From Acinetobacter terrestris (lineage in GTDB: Bacteria > Pseudomonadota > Gammaproteobacteria > Pseudomonadales > Moraxellaceae): DNA of 64,000 bases. The notes under the pieces were generated by a model, which was not told the DNA's origin, did not search any database, and saw only the letters and a list, made by a program, of their open reading frames with translations. This document shows, piece by piece, positions 1-8,691 of this stretch (the first letter of the stretch is position 1; each line of letters opens with the position of its first letter). The position numbers and the translations under genes were made by a program. Location of the stretch: assembly GCF_004331155.1 (NCBI RefSeq), contig NZ_SJNZ01000018.1, positions 1 to 64,000 of the forward strand. Direction: 5' to 3'.

Positions 1-101
1 CTCATTCCATGCTCACGGCAAAGGTTTGGAACAGGTGTTCCTGCTTCAGCTTGTTTCAAAATACTCATAATTAAGCTGTCTGAATATTTAGATATTTTCA
101 T
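1..101 (-). CDS. IS3-family transposase OrfA, N-terminal fragment (runs off the window)
   Basis: Thirty-three codons are visible from the ATG at 101. The peptide contains ILKQAEAGTPVPNLCREHGM, the typical N-terminal helix-turn-helix of IS3-family OrfA proteins, which bind the terminal repeats. A strong ribosome site (AAGGAG, seven bases from the ATG) precedes it. OrfA is normally joined to the OrfB integrase domain by programmed frameshifting; OrfB would lie to the left. Family assignment is firm; the specific element cannot be named. Confidence 0.75.
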   Translation of the reverse strand, partial: MKISKYSDSLIMSILKQAEAGTPVPNLCREHGM

Positions 102-173
102 AGAAAATCTCCTTAAATCAAGGGTATTCGATTTTCTACTTTTAAGTCCAATTATTTGCGGGGGGCATTACCA
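1..173 (-). mobile_element. End of an IS3-family insertion sequence, cut by the window edge
   Basis: The minus strand carries the first codons of an IS3-type OrfA, preceded by a leader and a C-rich end. Read on the minus strand, the element seems to begin near position 173 with TGGTAATGCCCCCCGC, which resembles the terminal repeat of IS3 elements of this group. The other end, OrfB and the target duplication lie outside the window, so the exact boundary is inferred. It sits at the left border of the polysaccharide genes. Confidence 0.7.
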
Positions 174-406
174 TATTATCTGATCTATTCATAAGTAAAT
201 GTAATTTTCAGTCCAAAAACTCATTCACCGATTTTTGTCTCTAGTCGCTATTATTAGCATAGATTTATAACATTAAATACAGTAATCATTTTACCTGCGT
301 ATAAAATGATTGAATAAATAAGTAACTATTTTAAAATATTTTATTAAAATAAAACCACCATTTGAATATTAGATTCTAAAAAAATCTATTTAACGCATTA
401 TAAAAA

Positions 407-1579
407 TTAAAATGCAATCTTTTTCCAAGCATTGACATATCTATTCTTAATACAAACTAGAATTAATCTTTCACGAATTGTCAGCTTAAAACCTTTATTA
501 CACTCATTAAGCAAATCAGTTAATTTAGAGAAAATGAACAATAATTCAGGAGAATTTAAATAAAAACTCCTATTCTTCATCATTAAACCAGACTCAAGAA
601 TAAGTTGCCTAAAAAATAGATTATCTATAGATAGATTTAATCTTTTAGTTTCATTTACACAATATTGAATCATGTACAAATGATCCCATACTAAATTCTT
701 ATTTTCTATAGATTTAGTTATAGAACCTGGAGCATCCCTGTATAAATAACCAACACACCCCAAGTGCATATATTGGTTGCAAAGTCTAAACACTATTTTA
801 TGTATAATTTCATCTTCAAATTCTACTCCTTCTGGAAATCGAATATTTTCAAATAATTCTCGCTTATAAAGTTTAGCCCATGCATAACCAGAAGAAAATT
901 CTAACATTTTACTATGAACATTCGTTATTATTGGCTTAGAAACCGATTTAGTTAAATTATAATCTATAGTTTTTTCAGATTGAAATCTGACATAAGAAAA
1001 CTCTACTATATCCAAATCATAGTTCATGGCCTGATCTATAGTTTTTTGTATGCTATTGTTATATAAAAGATCATCACAATCTAAAAACATTAAATATCTT
1101 CCAGCAGAATTGATAATACCAAAATTTCTGGCTGAAGAAACACCTTGGTTTTTTTTCCAATTAAATATTCTTATATTTTTATGATGTGAAAATTCCTCTA
1201 AAGATTCTCTTGTTGAGTCTGTAGAGCAATCATTAATGACCAATATTTCATAATTATATTTTATATCTTGCTCTAGAATTGAATAAATGCATTGTTTAAT
1301 ATAATTCTCTGCATTATATGCGGCAATAATAATAGACAAATCCACCTGAATCTCTTTTTCAAAACCATATTGAATTTTTCTTAACTTGACTTCTTTACCC
1401 TCTTTAATACTGGGTATCACTTTTGTAGCAAAGATATCTTTTATAAGATGAGCTAAAAACTCAAGATATCGATATATCAAATAAAAATAAAATAATAATT
1501 CTATCAAAAATGAATAACCAATTTTTCCTAGCCTTACTTTTATTGCATTTTTAATAATATTATCTGTTAAATTATGCAT
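407..1579 (-). CDS. Family 2 glycosyltransferase of the capsule locus
   Basis: Predicted to add one sugar to the lipid-linked repeat unit on the cytoplasmic face. After about 75 N-terminal residues with a hydrophobic stretch comes a GT-A fold: LSIIIAAYNAENYI (nucleotide-sugar site), VINDCSTDSTRES, then FLDCDDLLY, the DXD-like metal site. The ATG at 1579 is chosen because AAGGGGA ends six bases upstream; the GTG at 1585 would abut that site. It is the last gene of the minus-strand sugar cluster and is separated from the next gene by about 800 bp of decayed-looking DNA. Donor and acceptor are unknown. Confidence 0.85.
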   Translation of the reverse strand: MHNLTDNIIKNAIKVRLGKIGYSFLIELLFYFYLIYRYLEFLAHLIKDIFATKVIPSIKEGKEVKLRKIQYGFEKEIQVDLSIIIAAYNAENYIKQCIYSILEQDIKYNYEILVINDCSTDSTRESLEEFSHHKNIRIFNWKKNQGVSSARNFGIINSAGRYLMFLDCDDLLYNNSIQKTIDQAMNYDLDIVEFSYVRFQSEKTIDYNLTKSVSKPIITNVHSKMLEFSSGYAWAKLYKRELFENIRFPEGVEFEDEIIHKIVFRLCNQYMHLGCVGYLYRDAPGSITKSIENKNLVWDHLYMIQYCVNETKRLNLSIDNLFFRQLILESGLMMKNRSFYLNSPELLFIFSKLTDLLNECNKGFKLTIRERLILVCIKNRYVNAWKKIAF

Positions 1580-2384
1580 ACACACTCCCCTTAAAAAAAT
1601 AAATTAAAAATTATAATAATATATTGGCTTTAAAAACTAATCTGCTCTCATTAACTCCCGTTTTACTCTCAAGATCTAGCCCAGATAGGATAATATTATT
1701 AGTTTCAACTATCTTGCAGCATTTTCCACAATAAGCTTGCTATATTTATAATTATTAGTCAGCAAGTTTTTTATTTAGCGAAGAAGAACGCCCCTTCCCG
1801 TTATCCTAACCTATGAGAAGTAAATATCAGCAGACTAAATAACTCTGCCTGCTGCATGGCTTGCTTAAAAATGATTGAACCAGCAATATTTTTATCAAAA
1901 TGGTTAGGCGGAATCTGACTAGCTTTTCCCTACAAGTTTGAAGTCAGTAAAATGGATCAGCACATCAATTAAGTAATGTATAAAAATTTGGTGCATTAGA
2001 GCAGTACAAATATCATTTTTGATAAATTTCAAGGTTGGGCCAGCCAATTTCTGTAAACTATTGAGTGCCTCGAGTTACGATTCGTAGCTTACCCAATACC
2101 ATCAAACTATCTCTGCATTTAGCAATTCAATCCTGGTATATGAGCCAATATAAATACCCCTTTATCCTATGCTTTAATCATCAATTTCACCTAATAAGAT
2201 TTTCAATACACCTTAGAATGTCAAAGCATTCTAAGGATTGCCTTCTTAGATCATATCGGGTAAATACAGCAAGCTAATTTTATCCATTTTTTATAATTTG
2301 AATGTAAGAATAATTCTTAACTTTAAATATATAAATGAAATAGCATTTTAATCATAATTAATAATTATTTTAATTAAATTCTCC
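1580..2384. other. Gene-poor stretch between glycosyltransferase and initiating transferase
   Basis: About 800 bp with no gene I can support. A 70-codon open frame at 2065-2277 has no recognisable family and probably no meaning. The stretch contains a perfect inverted repeat at 2211-2236. It lies in a cluster where genes otherwise mostly overlap or abut, so lost genes are likely, but I recognise no relic here. Confidence 0.5.
2211..2236. repeat. Perfect 10-bp inverted repeat with 6-bp spacer
   Basis: CCTTAGAATG at 2211-2220 is repeated in inverse as CATTCTAAGG at 2227-2236, separated by six bases. There is no T-run on either side, so it is not a normal intrinsic terminator. It could be a protein-binding palindrome or the remains of an element end. 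Confidence 0.6.
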
Positions 2385-3284
2385 TTACTCTACTTCTTTT
2401 ATATTCCCTTTAAATAACGAAGGTCCAACATGACCGGGTGCATTAATGCCTTCACATTTTACCATGACAGTAACTGTCTTAAACATAATCTTAAAGTCGA
2501 CCCATAAATTATGATTATTGACATACCAGACATCACATTTAAAACGTTCTTCATAGTCCAATTCATTACGTCCACTAACTTGCGCTAAGCCGGTCATACC
2601 TGGACGTACTTCTAAGCGACGTGCCTGTTCAGGAGAATACAATTCTACAAATTCTTTAAGCATGGGACGTGGTCCAACAATACTCATATCACCTTTTAAC
2701 ACGTTAATTAGTTGTGGCATTTCATCCAGACTGGTCAAACGCAATTTTTGTCCAAAAGGAGTAATACGCTGCTCATCTGATAGGGGCTGACCATCTTGAT
2801 CATATATATCCTTCATCGAACGAAATTTAATCATCTTAAAAAGCTTGCCATTTTTTCCTGGACGCTCTTGGTAAAAAAATATCGGAGAACCAAGATTCTT
2901 CCTTACCTTATAAGCCACAATAATAAAAATCGGAGATAATATGAATAAAGCTATGAATACAATAACTATATCAACTAGACGTTTAAATATTCTGCTTCTA
3001 TTTTCAACAAGATCAGCAATAAGATAAAACTTTTCCTGAGGTATAGAGGAATTTTCCAAAATCAAATCATTTTCAGTAAGAGGATGCCAAGAGCTTGCTG
3101 TCTCTGATTCAACAACTTGCTCTTTTTTTGGATAAAATGGTATATACGAAGCGTTGTATCTATACATATTTGTAGAATATTTTTTTAATGTAGTATCATT
3201 TTTCTGAATAAATAAAGACTTATACATCACAATAGGATTCCCCACAGAACTTTTGATCCTATTTTTTTCTTGTTGTAGATCCAT
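2385..3284 (-). CDS. Initiating sugar-phosphate transferase (ItrA/PglC/WbaP family)
   Basis: Starts the capsule repeat unit by moving a sugar-1-phosphate from a UDP-sugar to undecaprenyl phosphate in the inner membrane. The catalytic core begins near residue 105 with KRLVDIVIVFIALFILSP (membrane helix) and carries SPIFFYQERPGKNG, KFRSM, LDEMPQLINVLKGDMSIVGP with the catalytic Asp-Glu, and a final RPGMTGLAQVSGRN. The ATG at 3284 (299 residues) is preceded by GAGG nine bases away; longer starts at TTG 3317 and ATG 3299 have no better site. About 100 residues precede the core, more than in the small ItrA enzymes of about 200 residues. The substrate is not predictable with confidence. Confidence 0.88.
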   Translation of the reverse strand: MDLQQEKNRIKSSVGNPIVMYKSLFIQKNDTTLKKYSTNMYRYNASYIPFYPKKEQVVESETASSWHPLTENDLILENSSIPQEKFYLIADLVENRSRIFKRLVDIVIVFIALFILSPIFIIVAYKVRKNLGSPIFFYQERPGKNGKLFKMIKFRSMKDIYDQDGQPLSDEQRITPFGQKLRLTSLDEMPQLINVLKGDMSIVGPRPMLKEFVELYSPEQARRLEVRPGMTGLAQVSGRNELDYEERFKCDVWYVNNHNLWVDFKIMFKTVTVMVKCEGINAPGHVGPSLFKGNIKEVE

Positions 3285-3720
3285 TAATAAACACCTCATA
3301 TGTCTATTTTTTTTCAATCATATCAATTGTTTTCTATTTAAAATAGAGGTATATTTTTTGTAAAAAGTGTTAATTTATGATTTTATAAAACATTAATAAT
3401 TCTATTTATCAATAATCTTATTTAATATTTCTATTTACAATTCACTTAATATAGAAAAAAAACACCTATATAATTATTAATAAAATAAAGAAGTTAATAA
3501 ATTTCATCTATTTAAGAATCTTTATTATATTTCAATTAATAATTGTGAAAATTATTATTTTTTAAGAAAATATTACTTTACAAAATATGACAAATATCCT
3601 ATTTAAAAATATGTGACAAAATGTAAATTAATACGAAATAATATGAATAGATATACCGAATTTACCTCTGATGAGATCAGATTTACATCGTTAACAGTTT
3701 TATTACACAAATCTATAACT
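3285..3720. other. Very AT-rich intergenic stretch, no gene seen
   Basis: An AT-rich block with many short runs of A and T and no plausible coding frame. It lies upstream of the initiating transferase, so a promoter may be present, but no single -35/-10 pair stands out among the many AT-rich candidates. It is followed by a transposase relic. Confidence 0.4.
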
Positions 3721-4086
3721 AAAGGCCAATAAAGTGGAAATCAAACTTACACAGATACAGCTATTCAATACTGCCTGATAATCAAATCGCTATTTAGGCT
3801 GTTTTTAAGAATGGCCTCTGGATGTGTACAGAGCTAAATTAAGATGTACTGGCTAGATTGGATTACATTACAATTTTCAGATGAAAAAGACATAAGGATA
3901 TCGCGATTAGCTATCAAAAAAAGCACTCTTGGACTGCATTTTATTATTGATAGTACATGCCTAAAATTCCTAGGTGAAGGCGAATGGAACGCAAGAAACC
4001 TGACTATCGATGCCAGTGGCATAAATTACATATTAATAAAGATGCTAGCATCTCATATCTTAAATTTGGATGGAATGGTCTACTAA
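3721..4086 (+). pseudogene. Decayed IS5-family transposase (internal fragment)
   Basis: One plus-strand frame reads, with stops, YTDTAIQYCLIIKSLF, then LRMASGC, a TAA at 3835-3837, and then, from 3844, LHFIIDSTCLKFLGEGEW. IS5-family transposases have YSDTAI..C, LPLRQTTGF and LHLVIDSTGLKVFGEGEWK in the same order, the last being the region of the first catalytic Asp. The N terminus, the second Asp and the Glu region are missing, and the reading diverges after the GEGEW motif. No inverted terminal repeats are visible. It is a relic that cannot transpose. Confidence 0.75.
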
Positions 4087-4162
4087 ATTTAATTGCTTAA
4101 TATTTTTGCAACAAAGCCATAGTTATTTATATGAGATTCAAAAATATTGTTAAATAACTTTC

Positions 4163-5317
4163 CTATAACTGATTAATTCCTATAATTTTTAATAGTCTAT
4201 AATTTATAAGATCAGCATTAAAGTTTTTTTTAGCATATAAAAATCCTTGATATCCCATTACATTCACTTGCTCAGGATATTTAATAAAATAAATCATTTT
4301 TTCTACCAGTGCATCTACATTCCATTTTGGAATAAGAAAGCCAGTTACGCCTTCTATTACTGTTTCCTTACAACCAGGAACATCAGTTGTAATCACTGGG
4401 CGTCCAATGGCCATAGCTTCTTGAGTGCTGCGTGGCACCCCTTCTCTGTAATAGGATGGCAATATAAATACTGCACTGTTGCTTATTTGCTGATTAACAT
4501 CTGTTACAAATCCATCGTATATAATAATACCTGTTTTTATAAACTCATCTAATTCTGCTTGTTTTAAACCTGTTGGATTCTCAGTATCCAAATTACCAAT
4601 AATCTTAAATGATACTTCAGGATATTGTTTTTTAATTATTTTTGCAGCCTCTAGATATTCAAATATACCCTTTTCAGCAATTAATCTCGCTATAAAAATA
4701 AAAGATAGATTTTTTTGATCATCCCATTCTTTATACACATAATCCTGTAAATTAAGGCCTATCGGTCCTAATACCTCAACCGCATTTTTTTTATGTGAAA
4801 TATTATACTGGTCTACTAAATCTTTAGGATCATCATGATTTAAGAAAATAATTTTATCTAAAAATGGAAATGCAAGACGATATAAATATACCTGCATGAA
4901 TCGTATAAATTTAGTTTTAAAACTTTGTCCGTACTTATGTATCGTAAAAGGTGAACCTAAACCCTCAATCATGCCACAAATATAGGGAACTTTTGCCTGA
5001 TAAGCAGCTAAGGTAGCATAAATCACTGGTTTCGTTGAATATGAAAATACAATATCAGGTTGCATTACTTTTATTTTTTGCATAAGTTGATAAGTCGATT
5101 GGACATCAGCCAATGGATTTAGGCCTCCTCGGCTAAGTTGATAAGTAATAGGAGTAGCGCCTAAATTTTCTATTTTAGCTAACCATTCATTGGTATATTC
5201 TGATACAAAAGCATAAACTTGATAATTCTGTTCTAAACATAACAATATTAAATCTTTACGAAAAAAATAAAGATTGAATGCAGTAGTTCCAATAATAATA
5301 ATTTTTTTATTTTTCAT
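4163..5317 (-). CDS. Family 4 (GT-B) glycosyltransferase
   Basis: A 384-residue GT-B enzyme for the repeat unit. The N-terminal domain begins KKIIIIGTTAFNLYFFRKDL and includes QPDIVFSYSTKPVIYATLAA, typical of capsule GT4 enzymes related to PglA-type transferases. The C-terminal donor domain shows LSFIFIARLIAEKGIFEYLEA and the E-X7-E type stretch REGVPRSTQEAMAIGRPVI. Its start overlaps the end of the upstream glycosyltransferase by 11 bp, so the two are co-translated. The sugar and linkage are unknown. Confidence 0.87.
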   Translation of the reverse strand: MKNKKIIIIGTTAFNLYFFRKDLILLCLEQNYQVYAFVSEYTNEWLAKIENLGATPITYQLSRGGLNPLADVQSTYQLMQKIKVMQPDIVFSYSTKPVIYATLAAYQAKVPYICGMIEGLGSPFTIHKYGQSFKTKFIRFMQVYLYRLAFPFLDKIIFLNHDDPKDLVDQYNISHKKNAVEVLGPIGLNLQDYVYKEWDDQKNLSFIFIARLIAEKGIFEYLEAAKIIKKQYPEVSFKIIGNLDTENPTGLKQAELDEFIKTGIIIYDGFVTDVNQQISNSAVFILPSYYREGVPRSTQEAMAIGRPVITTDVPGCKETVIEGVTGFLIPKWNVDALVEKMIYFIKYPEQVNVMGYQGFLYAKKNFNADLINYRLLKIIGINQL

Positions 5318-6392
5318 ATAAATTTAGCCATTTTTTTATTATTAATTGTAGGTCAAAGTTATGTTTAACATACTCTAAGCCCTGCTGATTATTTATTTTA
5401 ATATCTGCATTGGACATTTCCATTGCAGTGGTTAAGGCTTGTGCCAAAGCTGTGCTATCTTTGGGTGGCACGAGTAAACCCGTATTACCCATAACTTCTT
5501 TTACGCCACCACAGTCTGTGGCGACAACAAAAGTCTCACAGGCCATTGCTTCTGCAACCACAAGACCAAAGCCTTCAAAAGCAGATGACAACACAAAGAC
5601 ATCTGCCTCAGACATTAATTCTGGAATATCATTACGTCGGCCTAATAGCTCAACATTATTTTCAAGGGAAAGTTTCTGAATTAAACTGAGTATATTTTTT
5701 CGTTCTTCACCGTCACCAACAATGAAGAGCTTAAAATCACTTTTTTTTTCTTTTTTTATAATTAGTAATGTATTTAGCAAATTAGGATAGTCTTTTTGAA
5801 TATTTAAACGACCCACTGCCAATATTTTTTTTATATGATTTCTTGTATCATCATGATTTAACTTTGGCTGAGAAAGTTCAATATTTTTAAATTTATTTAA
5901 ATCTATACCATTATAAACTGCAATTGCAGTATCTTTGAATGCTTTTTTTTGAATAAATGCTTCAACTGCTTCAACACTCACGTTGGTATTAATATCAGAT
6001 AAACTATCCGTAATTCGGTACGCTGCCATACGGAGCTTACCACCTTCATTTGCGTTGTGGGCTGTACAAATAATTTTAGGCACATTACAGACTATACGAT
6101 TTAAACGTACGAAAATATTTGCATGCACCATATGTGCATGTACTATATCTGGTTTAAAAGATAAAATTAATGCCCGATATTTTTTTGATGCAAAAACAAA
6201 ATCATTAATTTTTTCAAAACCTAAGTAAATCAATTGAATATAATTACACTCAGGTTTTACAACGACATCTCTTCCTTTTAGATAGGCTATTTTAACTTGA
6301 TGACCACGTAGATGCATTTGATCAGCCAAAGTTGCAACTACTTTTTCAGCCCCACCTCCACTCAACCCCGTAATAACATATAAAATTTTCAT
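5307..6392 (-). CDS. Family 4 (GT-B) glycosyltransferase
   Basis: A 361-residue retaining GT-B enzyme. It starts MKILYVITGLSGGGAEKVVA, the classic GT4 N terminus with the Gly-rich acceptor-side loop. The donor domain holds ILAVGRLNIQKDYPNLLNTL and SSAFEGFGLVVAEAMACETF with the E-X7-E motif. The ATG at 6392 shares one base with the TAA of the wzy gene (TAATG), which supports this start over the in-frame TTG at 6404. Predicted to elongate the capsule oligosaccharide; specificity unknown. Confidence 0.88.
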   Translation of the reverse strand: MKILYVITGLSGGGAEKVVATLADQMHLRGHQVKIAYLKGRDVVVKPECNYIQLIYLGFEKINDFVFASKKYRALILSFKPDIVHAHMVHANIFVRLNRIVCNVPKIICTAHNANEGGKLRMAAYRITDSLSDINTNVSVEAVEAFIQKKAFKDTAIAVYNGIDLNKFKNIELSQPKLNHDDTRNHIKKILAVGRLNIQKDYPNLLNTLLIIKKEKKSDFKLFIVGDGEERKNILSLIQKLSLENNVELLGRRNDIPELMSEADVFVLSSAFEGFGLVVAEAMACETFVVATDCGGVKEVMGNTGLLVPPKDSTALAQALTTAMEMSNADIKINNQQGLEYVKHNFDLQLIIKKWLNLYEK

Positions 6393-7465
6393 TAAAACAC
6401 CCAATTAGACAGGTAGTTAGATATATAATTTTGATAAGGAATCCATGCTTTTACTGACCAAACTCCATGAAAAAACCATAAATACATTTGTATGGTATAG
6501 AATGCAATTAAAGTAAAAAGTAAAAATATTTTATTTGTTCGTGAAAAGTTACTAAAAATAGTACAGATTACAAATAGATCAAAAAATATTAAATAAAGGT
6601 TGAAGCGATCTGCCAAAGTAGAAAAAATAATACCTAATGGCAATATAAATAAAACCAAAATACAAAAATAACGAATTATAGGGTAATAACTTTGTTTTTT
6701 AAAAAAATCATTATATTTATAAAACAATAAAAGTGGGATTAAATGATATATCCAGCGAACAAAAAAACCTTTAGAATTTATATTTTCATTACCTTGAAGA
6801 TATATATTAGTGTCTTGCAAACTAGAATAATAAATTATAATTGAAATTAAAATTAATGATATACCAATATAGAAAATATTAAAAAATTTAGAGTATTGAA
6901 ACTTAGTAGATATAAGAATAGGCAAGAAAAATAACAATGCAATTGCAGTTTTATGAAAAAGTGCTGCTAATATAATTAAAAAAGTAAATTGAATAAATCG
7001 ACTTTCCAACAACCTACAAAATGCCCATAAACTGATACTAATAGCTACAGCCTGGCGATTATAGTTCATAGATACAACTAAAAGGTAATAAGGGAAACAT
7101 ACCAATAAAACTAACCAATATTTTTCTAATTTTAATGCAGATTTCAGTAAAAAAAATAGCACCAAAAAACCACAAATTGCATTGACAAAAAAAGTATCCT
7201 GATAGCCAAAAACATGCCCCATGTAATTTAAAATCTTATAGGCTGGATCACTCCCAAGAAGAATTAATTTTAAATCTGTGTCTTTTCCTAACTCATAAAA
7301 AAATAAATAATTATACCAATCAGCTCCAACCTGATAACGAAAACCAATAAAAACAAATAAAAATAAAAAAGTAATAATTAAAATAACTTTCCCAAAACCA
7401 TTTTTATAAGAGGAAAATATATTGCATAAGCATAAATAAAACCAAATCACCCAATAAATGACCAT
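6392..7465 (-). CDS. wzy: Wzy repeat-unit polymerase, EpsG-like
   Basis: A 357-residue polytopic inner-membrane protein with about ten or more hydrophobic helices. The pattern FRYQVGADWYNY near residue 43 and SMNYNRQAVAISI near residue 130 match the EpsG family of O-antigen/capsule polymerases. It would join lipid-linked repeat units in the periplasm after Wzx flips them. It is the only polymerase candidate in the locus, and its position between glycosyltransferases is usual. It overlaps the next gene by one base. Wzy proteins are poorly conserved, so the linkage cannot be predicted. Confidence 0.85.
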   Translation of the reverse strand: MVIYWVIWFYLCLCNIFSSYKNGFGKVILIITFLFLFVFIGFRYQVGADWYNYLFFYELGKDTDLKLILLGSDPAYKILNYMGHVFGYQDTFFVNAICGFLVLFFLLKSALKLEKYWLVLLVCFPYYLLVVSMNYNRQAVAISISLWAFCRLLESRFIQFTFLIILAALFHKTAIALLFFLPILISTKFQYSKFFNIFYIGISLILISIIIYYSSLQDTNIYLQGNENINSKGFFVRWIYHLIPLLLFYKYNDFFKKQSYYPIIRYFCILVLFILPLGIIFSTLADRFNLYLIFFDLFVICTIFSNFSRTNKIFLLFTLIAFYTIQMYLWFFHGVWSVKAWIPYQNYISNYLSNWVF

Positions 7466-7518
7466 ATTATTTTAAAACCTTTTATTTATTAATAACAATT
7501 AAAAAAATAAAATAGATT

Positions 7519-8607
7519 TCATTTGATAGATAAAAAGAAATTATTCCATTTTTCATTTATATTGTTTACGCTATACTCCAAACTTTTCTTATATGCATTT
7601 TCAGATCTTTCAAGTAAATTATCTTCGTTAAAAATAATTTCTGATATTTTCTCCGAAAACAATTTAATATTATTATTTTCAACCAAAAAACCAACCTGAT
7701 CATCTATAATATTTTTTGGCCCAGTTGGACAATCAAATGATACGACTAACATACCAGCTGACATAGCCTCTAATAGCACCATACCAAAACTTTCATAATA
7801 GGATGTCATCGCATATATTTTTGATTCCCTCATTAATTCAATAATATAAGAAGTTGAAGGCTTAATGGAAACTGTATCTGACAGCTTTAATTGCCTTATA
7901 AGCGCTTCAAGATCATCAAGTACATTTTTCTCTCCATCGCCATATATTTCTAAAACCCAATTTGGATGTTTGTCCTGTACTAATGACCAAGCTGATATAA
8001 GTCTATTAAAACCTTTAATTTCGACTATTCTTCCAGCAGCAAGAATTTTATTTTTTCTTAAGGGAAAGGGAATCAAACCTCGATGATCAATTTTTATTGG
8101 ATTTGGGATAACGATCTTATTTTTAAGAAAATCTGCTAATCCAGCTTCTTCTCTTGTTAAAAATACATGATACATAAATTTCTTCATAATTCCTTTCCTA
8201 ATTCCATTAGGAGGATATTGATAGATACTCGCATGATGTTCTAAAACTGTTTTTCCTTTCCCCCACAAGAACGGAACAAAATATAAACTATGTACCCCTA
8301 TTACATTTATCGTTGCATCTGGATTTATCTTCAAAATCTGAATCTGAAGTTTTATAAAAAAAACAATACTCAAAAATATATTATAAAAATTCAATTTAAA
8401 GCCACCATTATTTTTTCTTTTAAATTTTATATTTATATCTACATATTTAATTTTATCATCTTTTCCAAAATAAAAAGGCAGTTGTCCATTCTCTGTAGTT
8501 AACACATAAACATCATGCTCTTTACTTAACTCACTAAGTCTATTACTGACAACCCTTTCAATACCGCCAGGTTTATAAAGATGATTCAGAATAAAGCATA
8601 ACCTCAT
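7519..8607 (-). CDS. Family 4 (GT-B) glycosyltransferase
   Basis: A 362-residue GT4 enzyme. The N terminus MRLCFILNHLYKPGGIERVV has the GG-E-R pattern of this family. The donor domain shows ILAAGRIVEIKGFNRLI and SYYESFGMVLLEAMSAGM with the catalytic Glu pair. It lies 53 bp upstream of wzy in the same operon. Expected to transfer one sugar to the growing capsule unit in the cytoplasm; the sugar is unknown. Confidence 0.87.
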   Translation of the reverse strand: MRLCFILNHLYKPGGIERVVSNRLSELSKEHDVYVLTTENGQLPFYFGKDDKIKYVDINIKFKRKNNGGFKLNFYNIFLSIVFFIKLQIQILKINPDATINVIGVHSLYFVPFLWGKGKTVLEHHASIYQYPPNGIRKGIMKKFMYHVFLTREEAGLADFLKNKIVIPNPIKIDHRGLIPFPLRKNKILAAGRIVEIKGFNRLISAWSLVQDKHPNWVLEIYGDGEKNVLDDLEALIRQLKLSDTVSIKPSTSYIIELMRESKIYAMTSYYESFGMVLLEAMSAGMLVVSFDCPTGPKNIIDDQVGFLVENNNIKLFSEKISEIIFNEDNLLERSENAYKKSLEYSVNNINEKWNNFFLSIK

Positions 8608-8691
8608 AATAATAACTCACAATTCATTCATTTATATTAATTACATACAAATAAAATCATGAAACATTCAATTAAAATAGTTTATATTTTA

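Noticed and set aside
2065..2277. 70-codon open frame on the plus strand
   Set aside because: No ribosome site, no family likeness, unusual composition and placed in decayed DNA; probably chance.
3330..3660. AT-rich block as a possible replication origin
   Set aside because: No DnaA boxes or iterons were seen and the surroundings are chromosomal capsule DNA.
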